Origin: M3007 sp044226205 | GTDB taxonomy: Bacteria; Bacteroidota; Bacteroidia; Chitinophagales; Saprospiraceae | Length of the DNA stretch: 64,000 bases | NCBI GenBank assembly: GCA_044226205.1 | Contig: JBGAHL010000006.1 | Location: 1-64,000, forward strand | Direction: 5' to 3' | Shown: piece after piece, positions 44,020 to 51,983 of the stretch | Numbering within the stretch: the stretch's first letter is position 1 | How the letters are laid out: every line of letters starts with the position of its first letter | Program-made: the position numbers and the translations under genes | The notes under the pieces: model-generated | What the model saw: the letters and a program-made list of their open reading frames with translations, nothing else | The model's database searches: none | What the model was told of the DNA's origin: nothing

Positions 44020-45999
44020 TCAGAAACCTTTCGGACCGATAGAGCCCGGGGGGGAGTCTCCGGGCTTGTTGCCATTCTGGTTGGCGTCGGGCAAATTGTT
44101 GTCCATAAATCGCCAACTGATGCCGAATCGCAGGGTATTGAAATTTTGCGGGTGGTATGCCGTCTGGTAATACACTTTCTCCGGCTGCCAGATGGCGGTC
44201 AGGTTTTCGTAGCGGAAGAAAAAGCGGAAACTCCGCACCTTGAACGCGACAAACAGATCGACCCAGGGATACGGATTCTGGCTGAGTGTGTCCTGCAAAT
44301 GGAATTGACCGATCAGCGGCATGTAGGCATCCGGCTGAAACTCGCCATGCACCCGAAAATCGGCGCCTGCCCGCAGGTCCATGTTCTTTTTGAACAATTT
44401 ACCAGAGTAGTACAGGCTGTTTCTTGAAAACCAGCTGGGCAGGCGAAGGATATCTCCTCGGTTGATCTGCTGCAAACCCAGGGTATTGTCGAAGTGAAAA
44501 TGCCCGAAATGCAGGTTCTCGGTGATCAATAATTGACCGACCTGCAAGGGCGTCCCGGTCTGCACGGGCTGGGAGGACTGGTCGAAATAGATGAAATTGC
44601 TGATCACATGCGTCTGTCCCGTCACTTCCAGCCCGACCAGCGGCAAGGCGTAAGTAACGGACAACGAATTTTCAAGGGGCTTTTTCAAGTCGTCATAGCG
44701 CCATAACTCGCGGAAACTCACCCAGTTGCGATACTGCAACAGGGAAGGCGGGCGGCGCTGGCTCAACACGGAAGCGCTGAGGCGGCCGGCTTTGCCCAGG
44801 CTCAACGACAACGCGCCGCTCACCTGATATTCACCAAAATTATTGAGCATGCCCAAATCGCCCTGCGCCGTCAGGCTGAATCCTTCGGAGGGCGTGATGC
44901 CCAGTCGGGCGTTCAGAAACAGGTTGGAAAATGTCGAATCAAGCGGTTCCTGATACAGATCGAACCAGGAATGCGTGAGCCCGAAAGCGAGAAGGTCGGA
45001 GGGCTGTCCGGCTTTTTTTTGTTTAAACGTGCTGATTACAAATGAGTTATCGAGCCTGTTCAGGCGCACGTGATCGCGCAGGCCGCGTTTTTCCGTAACA
45101 AAAAAAGTACCGTAGAAATCCTGATCCTCCTCGGCGTCAGTGTCCGAAAATTTCCAGAAATTCTTCGACCACGCGATCGTGTGCGTGGCGCGATAGGCCC
45201 GTTTGCCGGTTTCCTTGCCCGCGAATCGGAAATGCTGGGTGAGTTGCAGGGTGCGGTCGGACACGCGGGTTTGGGCGCTTTCGCCGGGCAGCCGGATTTC
45301 GGCATCGATGGCGTTCTGAAACTGTCCTTTCCCGAAAATCGTATCGGTTACGATTCCTCCGTTGTCTTTCTGACGAAAGACGTTCTGACAAAACACGAAA
45401 TAGCCCTCGTAACGTTTGCCCACAGGCACACGCATACCGGCCGACAAACTGTTGTGTTGCGCCTGCTGGTACCTGAACTGGCCGAGGTTGTTAAAACTTC
45501 GATAGTCAAATGAAAAGGTGGAACCGCCGGAAAAGGTTCGCGCCATTTGCGCCGTAAACATCAGGTTGTCCTGCGATTGTCCTTGCGAAAAAAAGACCTC
45601 GCTGTACGAACGTGTATTTTGGTAAAAACGCAAGTCGCTGGCATTCAAGCGATAAAGATCAAAAGCATGAATACCTGCATCAAAACCTTTGCGTGCAGGC
45701 ACCTCAAACCACAAGGGCCGTGCGGGAGTCGCCAGGTTGCCGAGCGTCGCCCAGTCGATCGCGGGTCGCCGCGCCGGGTCGTACATGCTGAACGCCCGGT
45801 CCGGCAAAGTATCCGGCCCGGGATATACCTTCTCAGGCTGTGCCGACAGGATATAGGTCAAAGGTTTCAGCGAATCGGGCAATATCGGCGCTGCTGGCGG
45901 CCGGCCCGGCAGTGAATCGCGACCGGGTTGCTGTGCGCCGGCGGCAAAAGGAAGCAGGCAAAGCAGGCAAAAGCAAAATTTCCGAAGCTGTACAGACAA
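44020..45999 (-). CDS. Putative outer-membrane porin
   Basis: About 659 residues. Signal-like LCLLPFAAGAQQ precedes a long beta-strand-rich chain with aromatic girdle patterns (RTFSGGSTFSFDYRSFNNLG, KRYEGYFVFCQNVFRQ) typical of a Bacteroidota putative-porin family. No ATG or GTG lies at a sensible place: the frame's longest start is TTG at 46107, and the start used here is TTG at 45999, 11 codons before the hydrophobic core of the signal. An ATG at 46013 is in another frame, so a start-region frameshift is also possible. A perfect inverted repeat covers this start. Confidence 0.65.
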   Translation of the reverse strand: MSVQLRKFCFCLLCLLPFAAGAQQPGRDSLPGRPPAAPILPDSLKPLTYILSAQPEKVYPGPDTLPDRAFSMYDPARRPAIDWATLGNLATPARPLWFEVPARKGFDAGIHAFDLYRLNASDLRFYQNTRSYSEVFFSQGQSQDNLMFTAQMARTFSGGSTFSFDYRSFNNLGQFRYQQAQHNSLSAGMRVPVGKRYEGYFVFCQNVFRQKDNGGIVTDTIFGKGQFQNAIDAEIRLPGESAQTRVSDRTLQLTQHFRFAGKETGKRAYRATHTIAWSKNFWKFSDTDAEEDQDFYGTFFVTEKRGLRDHVRLNRLDNSFVISTFKQKKAGQPSDLLAFGLTHSWFDLYQEPLDSTFSNLFLNARLGITPSEGFSLTAQGDLGMLNNFGEYQVSGALSLSLGKAGRLSASVLSQRRPPSLLQYRNWVSFRELWRYDDLKKPLENSLSVTYALPLVGLEVTGQTHVISNFIYFDQSSQPVQTGTPLQVGQLLITENLHFGHFHFDNTLGLQQINRGDILRLPSWFSRNSLYYSGKLFKKNMDLRAGADFRVHGEFQPDAYMPLIGQFHLQDTLSQNPYPWVDLFVAFKVRSFRFFFRYENLTAIWQPEKVYYQTAYHPQNFNTLRFGISWRFMDNNLPDANQNGNKPGDSPPGSIGPKGF

Positions 46000-46010
46000 C
46001 TTCGGAAATT
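45977..46010. other. Perfect inverted repeat at the porin start
   Basis: AATTTCCGAAG (45977-45987) and CTTCGGAAATT (46000-46010) are exact complements with a 12-nt loop that contains the TTG start candidate of the porin. On the minus strand it is followed by TTGCTTTTG, so it could be the terminator of fabI, an attenuator for the porin, or a protein-binding site. Confidence 0.55.
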
Positions 46011-46103
46011 CATGCTGGCAACGGGTCCGATTTACTTTTTTCAAGATACGGTACTTTACAGCAGAACGCAGCGCGCGGCGTTTCGTTGCTTCGTCTGCAG
46101 GGT

Positions 46104-46898
46104 TCAAAGACCGATCACGGCGGGGTTCATGCCCATGGTAGAGAAACCGCCGTCGTGATACAGATTTTGCATGGTGATATAGCGGGTGTAGTCGCTGAAC
46201 AGCATCATGCAGTAGTCGGCGCAGGCTTCTGCCGTGGCATTGCCCAGCGGCGACATTTTATCGGCATAATCGTAGAATTCCTGGAACCCTTTGATGCCTT
46301 TGCCTGCGGTTGTCATCGTCGGCGATTGGCTGACGGTATTGACCCGTACGTTTTTGGCGGTGCCATAGTGGTAGCCGAAACTGCGGGCAAAGGATTCGAG
46401 CAATGCTTTCGACTCGGCCATTTCGGAGTAGTCGGGGAAAACGCGCTGGGCTGCGATGTAGGAAAGGCCGACCACGCTGCCCCAATCGCGCATACCGTCG
46501 AGTTTCCAGAGCGTCTGAAGCATTTTGTGGAAAGAAATGGCGCTGACATCGAAGGTCTTTTGCATCCATTCGTAGTTCAGATCGGTATAAGCCTTGTTTT
46601 TACGCACGTTGACCGACATGCCGATAGAGTGCAGGACGAAGTCGATCTGGCCGCCAAAATGATCCATACTTTGGCGAACGAGCGTTTCCAGGTCTTCGAG
46701 TGAAGTTGCGTCGGCGGGAATGACGGGGGCCTTGCATTTTTCAGCCAGTTCGTTGATGACGCCCATACGCATGGCGACTGGCGCATTGGTCAGAACGATC
46801 TCTGCGCCTTCTGCTACGGCGCGTTCGGCGACTTTCCAGGCGATGCTTTGATCGTCGAGTGCGCCGGTGATAATGCCTTTTTTCCCTTTGAGTATCAT
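46104..46898 (-). CDS. fabI: Enoyl-[acyl-carrier-protein] reductase (NADH), FabI
   Basis: A 264-residue SDR-type enoyl-ACP reductase that does the last step of fatty acid chain elongation. NADH site GALDDQSIAWKVAE, catalytic YSEMAESK (Y-X6-K), and SPTMTTAGKGI near the flexible loop are intact. The ATG at 46898 (MILKGKKG) is the natural start; the open frame extends to 47129. A perfect -7 promoter element is 26 nt upstream. The porin-like gene starts about 105 nt downstream, possibly read through the hairpin. Confidence 0.95.
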   Translation of the reverse strand: MILKGKKGIITGALDDQSIAWKVAERAVAEGAEIVLTNAPVAMRMGVINELAEKCKAPVIPADATSLEDLETLVRQSMDHFGGQIDFVLHSIGMSVNVRKNKAYTDLNYEWMQKTFDVSAISFHKMLQTLWKLDGMRDWGSVVGLSYIAAQRVFPDYSEMAESKALLESFARSFGYHYGTAKNVRVNTVSQSPTMTTAGKGIKGFQEFYDYADKMSPLGNATAEACADYCMMLFSDYTRYITMQNLYHDGGFSTMGMNPAVIGL

Positions 46899-46923
46899 TT
46901 TTTCTAAAAAAGTGGGTGAGCGG

Positions 46924-46931
46924 CAAAGATA
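46924..46931 (-). promoter_or_regulatory. Candidate -7 promoter element for fabI
   Basis: The minus strand reads a perfect TATCTTTG 26 nt before the fabI ATG. No clear TTG/TTTG at the usual distance. Confidence 0.5.
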
Positions 46932-47206
46932 GAAAAGGCAGTTCGGAGGGAAAATTTTGAGCCCAAAATCGCATCCACTCTTCAATTTTGTTTTTGTTGA
47001 CTGCCAATTAATTCCCGAATAAGGGTTGCTTAGCCGTTTGTTTAGCGTGCCCTCCCAACCTTTGCACTGTGTCCGGCAGACACCAATCAATGTTCTCCAA
47101 AAACAACGCGGGTACGGCGACTGAACCAATCCGGAAAAAGAACTCCGACGCCGGGCATGTTTGGATAAAGCGAGCGTAACCCCAAATCAAAACCACACTT
47201 TTTATC

Positions 47207-47668
47207 ATGGCAACCATGAAAGTAGAAAACGGCTTCCCCGGCATGAAAGGCTTTTACGTCAAAGGCGCCGGCGCGTACACCCACGAGATCAACCCGCCGA
47301 CCTTGCCGGTTACGCCGAACGAACCCACCATCATTCAGTGCGAGCAGGATTCCCACGTGCATGTGTACTGGGAACAAAGCGGCGAACTGACCAACTACCT
47401 GGCCGGCCTCGAATGGCGCATCGAAGTGCTCTTCGAAAAATGGGGCAGCACCGAATGGAGCCCCTCCACGCCGTTCAGCCCGCGTACGGTCAATTTCGTC
47501 CAGGGCCCCAACAACTACAACGTGACCATCACCATCCCGGCCAACACGATCCCCGAAGGCGTGTACGACATCGTCGTGGTGCTTCGCCTGCAAAGCACCG
47601 GCAAAAAGCCGCTGCCGCTGGCCGGTTTCGTGGAACTGGAAAAAGTCCAGGTGTACGAAGCTGCCTGA
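47207..47668 (+). CDS. Conserved hypothetical, beta-sandwich-like
   Basis: A 153-residue protein without signal peptide or recognised domain. Strand-rich pattern with EWRIEVLFEKWG and NYNVTITIPANTIPEGVYDIVVVLRLQ suggests an Ig-like or C2-like sandwich. A terminator follows 29 nt after the stop. It may start at 47207 or at the ATG at 47216. Confidence 0.6.
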   Translation: MATMKVENGFPGMKGFYVKGAGAYTHEINPPTLPVTPNEPTIIQCEQDSHVHVYWEQSGELTNYLAGLEWRIEVLFEKWGSTEWSPSTPFSPRTVNFVQGPNNYNVTITIPANTIPEGVYDIVVVLRLQSTGKKPLPLAGFVELEKVQVYEAA

Positions 47669-47697
47669 ACCGACGCTTTTCAACTTTAATATGGTGC

Positions 47698-47729
47698 AAA
47701 ACCGCCTGCCTGTCCCGGCGGGCGGTTTT
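47698..47729 (+). terminator. Intrinsic terminator
   Basis: AAAACCGCCTGCC (47698-47710) pairs with GGCGGGCGGTTTT (47717-47729, one G-U), 6-nt loop, ending in TTTTG on the plus strand. Confidence 0.7.
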
Positions 47730-47761
47730 GCCCGTTTTGTTCACCCCTAAAATTTTTCGCA

Positions 47762-48283
47762 ATGAGCGCCCCCAAAAAAGACAAACGCACCAAAGACCAA
47801 CTCCTGCTGTTGCTCGACAATGCCCTGGTCCAGGAAGAAAAACTGTCCGATCAAATCGCAGACCTGCAGGCCGAACTGGACGAACTCCGCAAACGCAATG
47901 CTAACCCGCACGCCGGACAAGTGGAGGAAGCCTTGCCTTCCACCAAAATTCCTTTCCGGCTCGATTTTTACCGCACCACCCACGACGGACCGCTCAAAGG
48001 CATCATCGAGCACCTCCCTTCCAGGCAAAAACGCACCTTCGAGGGCGACGGCCGTTCGGTCCAGCAAGCCTTCATCGCTCAGTTTATTCAGGAAATTACA
48101 ACAGAAAACAATGCAAACCCTGACGCCCCGGGGGAAGAAGCGCCAGCCGACCCGGCCCTTCCCATCGCAACGATAAAAAACATCCCCCCTGCACCGCGCA
48201 ACAAACTGGCCCAGCGCCTGACGCAGGATTTTTACCGGCAGTTTCCGGAAATTGAAACGACGGAAGCGGGCTTGTCTAATTGA
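47762..48283 (+). CDS. Small hypothetical protein with N-terminal coiled coil
   Basis: A 173-residue protein. Residues about 10-46 form a leucine/glutamate-rich coiled coil (LLLLLDNALVQEEKLSDQIA). The rest is not recognised. No signal peptide. It follows the previous hypothetical gene after a terminator and overlaps the convergent small gene by 8 bp. Confidence 0.6.
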   Translation: MSAPKKDKRTKDQLLLLLDNALVQEEKLSDQIADLQAELDELRKRNANPHAGQVEEALPSTKIPFRLDFYRTTHDGPLKGIIEHLPSRQKRTFEGDGRSVQQAFIAQFIQEITTENNANPDAPGEEAPADPALPIATIKNIPPAPRNKLAQRLTQDFYRQFPEIETTEAGLSN

Positions 48284-48509
48284 GACAAAGCTGCACTGGC
48301 AGGGAATCGGAAGGCTCGCTATGATCGGCAATGCCGACATGCCTGGCATCGGGATCGCCCTTTCGGACGCGCATTTCACCCGTCATCCAGTTGAATTTTC
48401 GCTCGTAGCCGGAGCAATGCGGGCAATTCCAGATGATCCAGTCGCCGTCGCGGTGGCTGTTGCACTGGTGAATATTTTGGGGCAATCCGTTGAAATGCAA
48501 GTGTTCCAT
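48276..48509 (-). CDS. Small CX2C-containing conserved hypothetical
   Basis: A 77-residue protein. IIWNCPHCSGYERKFN contains a single CX2C that, with earlier Cys/His (HQCNSH), could form a zinc ribbon. It resembles a short Bacteroidota family seen next to various genes. The ATG at 48509 is used; the frame extends to 48758 upstream without support. Function unknown. Confidence 0.6.
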   Translation of the reverse strand: MEHLHFNGLPQNIHQCNSHRDGDWIIWNCPHCSGYERKFNWMTGEMRVRKGDPDARHVGIADHSEPSDSLPVQLCLN

Positions 48510-48910
48510 ATCCGTTTTACACAAATAAAATGGTAAAAAGCGCTGTGAATAAATGTAAAATCTCTCAGTGTAGAAAGGATTAAGAATCAAATTCCGGGCA
48601 TTAACACTTTTAACAGCACATAAATTTGTCTCATAACTTATTTCCACCATACCTTTGTGGCCTAATCCCCTTCCTTCGAGTATTATTGCGGGCAATAGCC
48701 CACCCCAAGGAGACCAGCAGCCCTGAAAAAACCAATCACGCGACCGTTTTGGCGCCAAGCCAACCCATCATTTCTCTACAACAGTCGCTGCTTTCTCCGG
48801 ACAAGTTGGAATTGCCCTCTCGACCCATCAGGGTCTAATCGCGGCATTGGCTTTGTCGTCACTTGACGGCGAGGCCTGCAATAGATTTCACAACCCCCAA
48901 CCACCACCAC
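48510..48910. other. Intergenic region with promoter and long leader
   Basis: About 400 bp. A TTTG...TACCTTTG promoter is at 48625-48657. The remaining 250 nt up to the regulator ATG form an unusually long leader with small hairpins (for example GACCC-ATCA-GGGTC near 48819). No coding potential was recognised. Confidence 0.5.
48625..48657 (+). promoter_or_regulatory. Promoter upstream of the SARP-like regulator
   Basis: TTTG at 48625-48628, a 21-nt spacer and a perfect TACCTTTG at 48650-48657. The nearest plus-strand gene starts 250 nt downstream. Confidence 0.5.
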
Positions 48911-50245
48911 ATGTCCACCCCAGCCCTGAAAATTCTGATGACTGGCCACCACAATGGCTTGCTCAACACCCTCCGCAAAACCGCGGCCTACCATCCACGC
49001 GCAGAAGTCATCCCTGCTCACCCAAAATCCATACCGGATTTGCAGCACGACGATATCGGGATGGTGCTTGTGCTGCACAATCCGCCCGAATCGGACGGCC
49101 TCGCATGCCTGCGCGAATGGAAAAGACTGTATCCGCAGGCAGCAGTCATCGTCGCGACCAGCGACACTTCTTTTCAAACAACGAACCAGATCTGGCGGGC
49201 AGGCGCCTGCGACGTACTTTCCCTGGCCAGCAACGAAGAACAAATCCTGAGTTGCCTGGAAGCCTGGTGTTCGGGTTTTCAACTGGCAGCCCTCCCATCG
49301 GCATCAGCCAATACGCGGCGAAATCGGGCCATCAAGGCAGTTGTCGCAGCGTCCGTTCCGGGCCTGATCGCGCTGCCCCTGGAAGCGCTTCCGCCTGCGT
49401 CATCGTCCAATGCGATGAAGCAGCCCGAGACAGAGGTGTCCGAAGCCGTTTTTCGCGGTCTGGAAGTCAACTTTTTTGGCGCGTTTTCCGCGCGCCTGTT
49501 TGGCAAACCCGTGATCCTGACCAAACAGGCCGAACAGATTTTTGCCTATCTCGTGTACCACCACAGCGGAAATGCACTGAGTCGCGAACATTTGGGCAAG
49601 GTTTTTTGGCCTGAAAAACACGATTTTTCCCCGGAAGGCGCCCGCAGAAGCCTCAATGTCGAGATCACCAAAATCCGCAAGTCGCTGCGCACTGCCTGCG
49701 GACAGAAAAGGGAGTTCATCGTACACCAAAGCCAGCGGTACCAAATGGAGGAGACGCTGGAAATTTCTTCCGATATCGATCGGTTTAAAGCCATTCTCGC
49801 CGAGGTAAAAAAGGCCGTATGGGAAAATCGCGAAGTTTCAAACGACCTGTTTCGCGAAGCTTTACAGATTTACACCGGCAACTTTATGGAGAATTCCGCG
49901 GTAGAAAGCCACAGCTGGATCGAGATTGAACGACACCGCCTGAGCAATGATTTTCTCGAACTGGCCTTGTGCTACGGCGAACAATTGTATCGCCAGGGCG
50001 ATTACACCAAAACCGCAGCCGTGTGCCGCGATATTCTGCAACGCGACAATTGCCTTGAAGTGATCCACCGTCGCCTGATGGACTGCTATTACCGCCTGGG
50101 CATGTGCGACAAAGCGCTTGAACAGTATCGTCGTTGCTGCCTGATGATGGAGCACGAGTTTCAGAGCAAGCCGAGTCCGGAAACCATCCAATTGTTTCAA
50201 CTGATTCGCCGCGATTGTGGTACGCCCAAAGAAGCGGATGCTTAA
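48911..50245 (+). CDS. SARP/BTAD-type transcriptional regulator with degenerate receiver
   Basis: A 444-residue regulator. Residues about 7-125 look like a receiver fold (MVLVLHNPPESDGLACLREWKRLYP, VIVATSDTS, AGACDVLSL), but the phospho-acceptor Asp position reads Leu/His. A winged helix (about 185-280, NFFGAFSARLFG, SREHLGKVFWPEKHD) and a BTAD/TPR domain (about 290-430, YTGNFMENSAVE, LGMCDKALEQYRRCC) follow. This is the AfsR/SARP order. It probably activates nearby or distant genes without phosphorylation control. The start 48911 is chosen at the receiver's N-terminus. Confidence 0.75.
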   Translation: MSTPALKILMTGHHNGLLNTLRKTAAYHPRAEVIPAHPKSIPDLQHDDIGMVLVLHNPPESDGLACLREWKRLYPQAAVIVATSDTSFQTTNQIWRAGACDVLSLASNEEQILSCLEAWCSGFQLAALPSASANTRRNRAIKAVVAASVPGLIALPLEALPPASSSNAMKQPETEVSEAVFRGLEVNFFGAFSARLFGKPVILTKQAEQIFAYLVYHHSGNALSREHLGKVFWPEKHDFSPEGARRSLNVEITKIRKSLRTACGQKREFIVHQSQRYQMEETLEISSDIDRFKAILAEVKKAVWENREVSNDLFREALQIYTGNFMENSAVESHSWIEIERHRLSNDFLELALCYGEQLYRQGDYTKTAAVCRDILQRDNCLEVIHRRLMDCYYRLGMCDKALEQYRRCCLMMEHEFQSKPSPETIQLFQLIRRDCGTPKEADA

Positions 50246-50301
50246 ATCAAGAGGCCGTTTCACAAGTCCTTTTGCTCAAAATCCTGCAAAATTCGCGGCT
50301 A

Positions 50302-50334
50302 ACTGACGGGGTGACTTCAAGTCACCCCGTCAGT
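50302..50334. terminator. Bidirectional hairpin between convergent genes
   Basis: ACTGACGGGGTGACTT (50302-50317) is the exact complement of 50319-50334. It lies between the 3' ends of the regulator and the mutarotase genes. T tracts are short on both sides. Confidence 0.6.
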
Positions 50335-50341
50335 AACAACC

Positions 50342-50671
50342 TTACAATTCAAATATTTTCTCGCACAGGATCCATTTTTCGCCGGGTCGGGCGCTCGGCA
50401 GGGCTTGCTGGTATTTCCACATCAGTGTCTCCCATTCCTGCACCTTCGGGTTGGCGGCATCGGCGGCGGCCTTTTTTTCGAAGGAAAAGTCGTCCGCGGC
50501 TTCCAGGATCATGAACAATCGATTTTCCACCCGGTAAATTTCCAGTGTCGTGATGCCCGATTCCCGAATACTGGCCAGAATTTCCGGCCACACGGCGCGG
50601 TGCCAGGCTTCATATTCGGCAATCAGGCGGTCGTCGGCTTTGAGATCGAGCGCAAGACAGTAGCGTTGCAT
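50342..50671 (-). CDS. L-rhamnose mutarotase family protein
   Basis: A 109-residue RhaM-type aldose mutarotase, about the usual length. RYCLALDL, the YEAWHRAVWPEI block (Y20, H24 match the catalytic Tyr/His of the family), LEIYRVENRLFMILE and WKYQQALP are conserved. It converts sugar anomers, typically rhamnose or a related 6-deoxy sugar. It is the last gene of an operon with glgC and glgA (3 nt after the glgC stop), not in a rhamnose cluster. Confidence 0.85.
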   Translation of the reverse strand: MQRYCLALDLKADDRLIAEYEAWHRAVWPEILASIRESGITTLEIYRVENRLFMILEAADDFSFEKKAAADAANPKVQEWETLMWKYQQALPSARPGEKWILCEKIFEL

Positions 50672-50674
50672 AAA

Positions 50675-51946
50675 TTACATGATACGGGCGCCTTCCGGGA
50701 TGACGGCCCCTTTTTTAACAACCACAATGCCGTCCCGAATGGTAAAGTGCTCGTTGTCTGTGTCTGGCAAATGATCGCCGCCCTTGATCACCACATTATT
50801 GCCAATTCGGCAGTCCTTGTCGAGAATGGCGTGTTCTATATGGCAATAATGGCCAACGCCCATGGGTATTTCGTCTTGATTGGTGGCTATTTCCTGCAGG
50901 GTCTGATACGAGTCGTTGCCCATCACAATTGCGTCTTTAATGACGGTGTTTTCGCCGATTCGGGAGCGCAGCCCGACGATTGAACCTTCAATAACACGGG
51001 CATGGATAATGGAGCCTTCGGCGATCAGCGCGCGGTTGACCTGCGTTCCGCCGTAGAATTTTGCGGGAGGCAACATACGGCCACGGGTGTAGATGTAGCG
51101 GTTGTTGTCGAACAGGTTGAAAGGCGGAATATGATCAGTCAGTTCGATATTGGCTTCGAAAAAAGAGCGTATGGTCCCAATGTCGGTCCAGTAGCCATTA
51201 TACTGATATGCGGCAACCTTGCGCCCTGCGCCGATGGCTGCGGGAATGATTTCCTTACCAAAGTCAGTGGCGTCAGGATGCTCTTCAAAGAGGTCGTCGA
51301 GCGCCTTGCGACTGAAAATATAGATACCCATCGAGGCGAGAAAATGCCGTCCGCGCTTGGCGTTGGCAGCGTTCACCTCGCTGACCCAGTCGGGTAGCAG
51401 GTCGGCGTCGGGCTTTTCAATAAACCTCGGGATATACCCTTTTTCATTCACCTTCATAATACCGAAGCCGGTTGCATCGCGGGCATCGACCGGCAGGCAG
51501 GCAATCGTGATGTCAGCATTCGTCGCAATGTGGTGTTTGGCCATTTCCTCAAAGTCCATCTGGTACAACTGGTCACCGGACAGGATGAGCACATAGTCGA
51601 AGTCGTGCCGCATGAAATGTTGCTGACTCTGCCGAACGGCATCCGCCGTGCCCTGAAACCACTCTTTGTTGCCGGGAGTCTGTTCCGCGGCGAGGATGTC
51701 GACAAAACCCGGGGTGAACACGTCGAAGTTGTACGTATTCTTGATGTGGGCATTCAGGGATGCGGAATTGTACTGGGTCAATACAAACATGCGCTTGACG
51801 CCCGAATGGATGCAATTGGAGATCGGGATGTCGATCAGGCGGTATTTACCGCCGATGGGCACTGCGGGTTTCGACCGTTTTTCAGTGAGTGGAAACAAAC
51901 GCGAGCCTGCGCCGCCGCCCAGGATGAGACTGATCATTTTTATCAT
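50675..51946 (-). CDS. glgC: Glucose-1-phosphate adenylyltransferase
   Basis: A 423-residue ADP-glucose pyrophosphorylase, committing glucose-1-P to glycogen. N-terminal nucleotidyltransferase with ILGGGAGSRLFPLTEKRSKPAVPIG, YVLILSGDQLYQMDF and FGIMKVNEKG; C-terminal left-handed helix region with GGTQVNRALIAEGSII and SRIGENTVIKDAIVMG. Length and motifs are standard. The start at 51946 (MIKMISL) is chosen. It follows glgA by 37 nt on the same strand. Confidence 0.92.
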   Translation of the reverse strand: MIKMISLILGGGAGSRLFPLTEKRSKPAVPIGGKYRLIDIPISNCIHSGVKRMFVLTQYNSASLNAHIKNTYNFDVFTPGFVDILAAEQTPGNKEWFQGTADAVRQSQQHFMRHDFDYVLILSGDQLYQMDFEEMAKHHIATNADITIACLPVDARDATGFGIMKVNEKGYIPRFIEKPDADLLPDWVSEVNAANAKRGRHFLASMGIYIFSRKALDDLFEEHPDATDFGKEIIPAAIGAGRKVAAYQYNGYWTDIGTIRSFFEANIELTDHIPPFNLFDNNRYIYTRGRMLPPAKFYGGTQVNRALIAEGSIIHARVIEGSIVGLRSRIGENTVIKDAIVMGNDSYQTLQEIATNQDEIPMGVGHYCHIEHAILDKDCRIGNNVVIKGGDHLPDTDNEHFTIRDGIVVVKKGAVIPEGARIM

Positions 51947-51983
51947 AGTGATCGGATTGCGGGTTGTAAAGTTGGATAATGGT

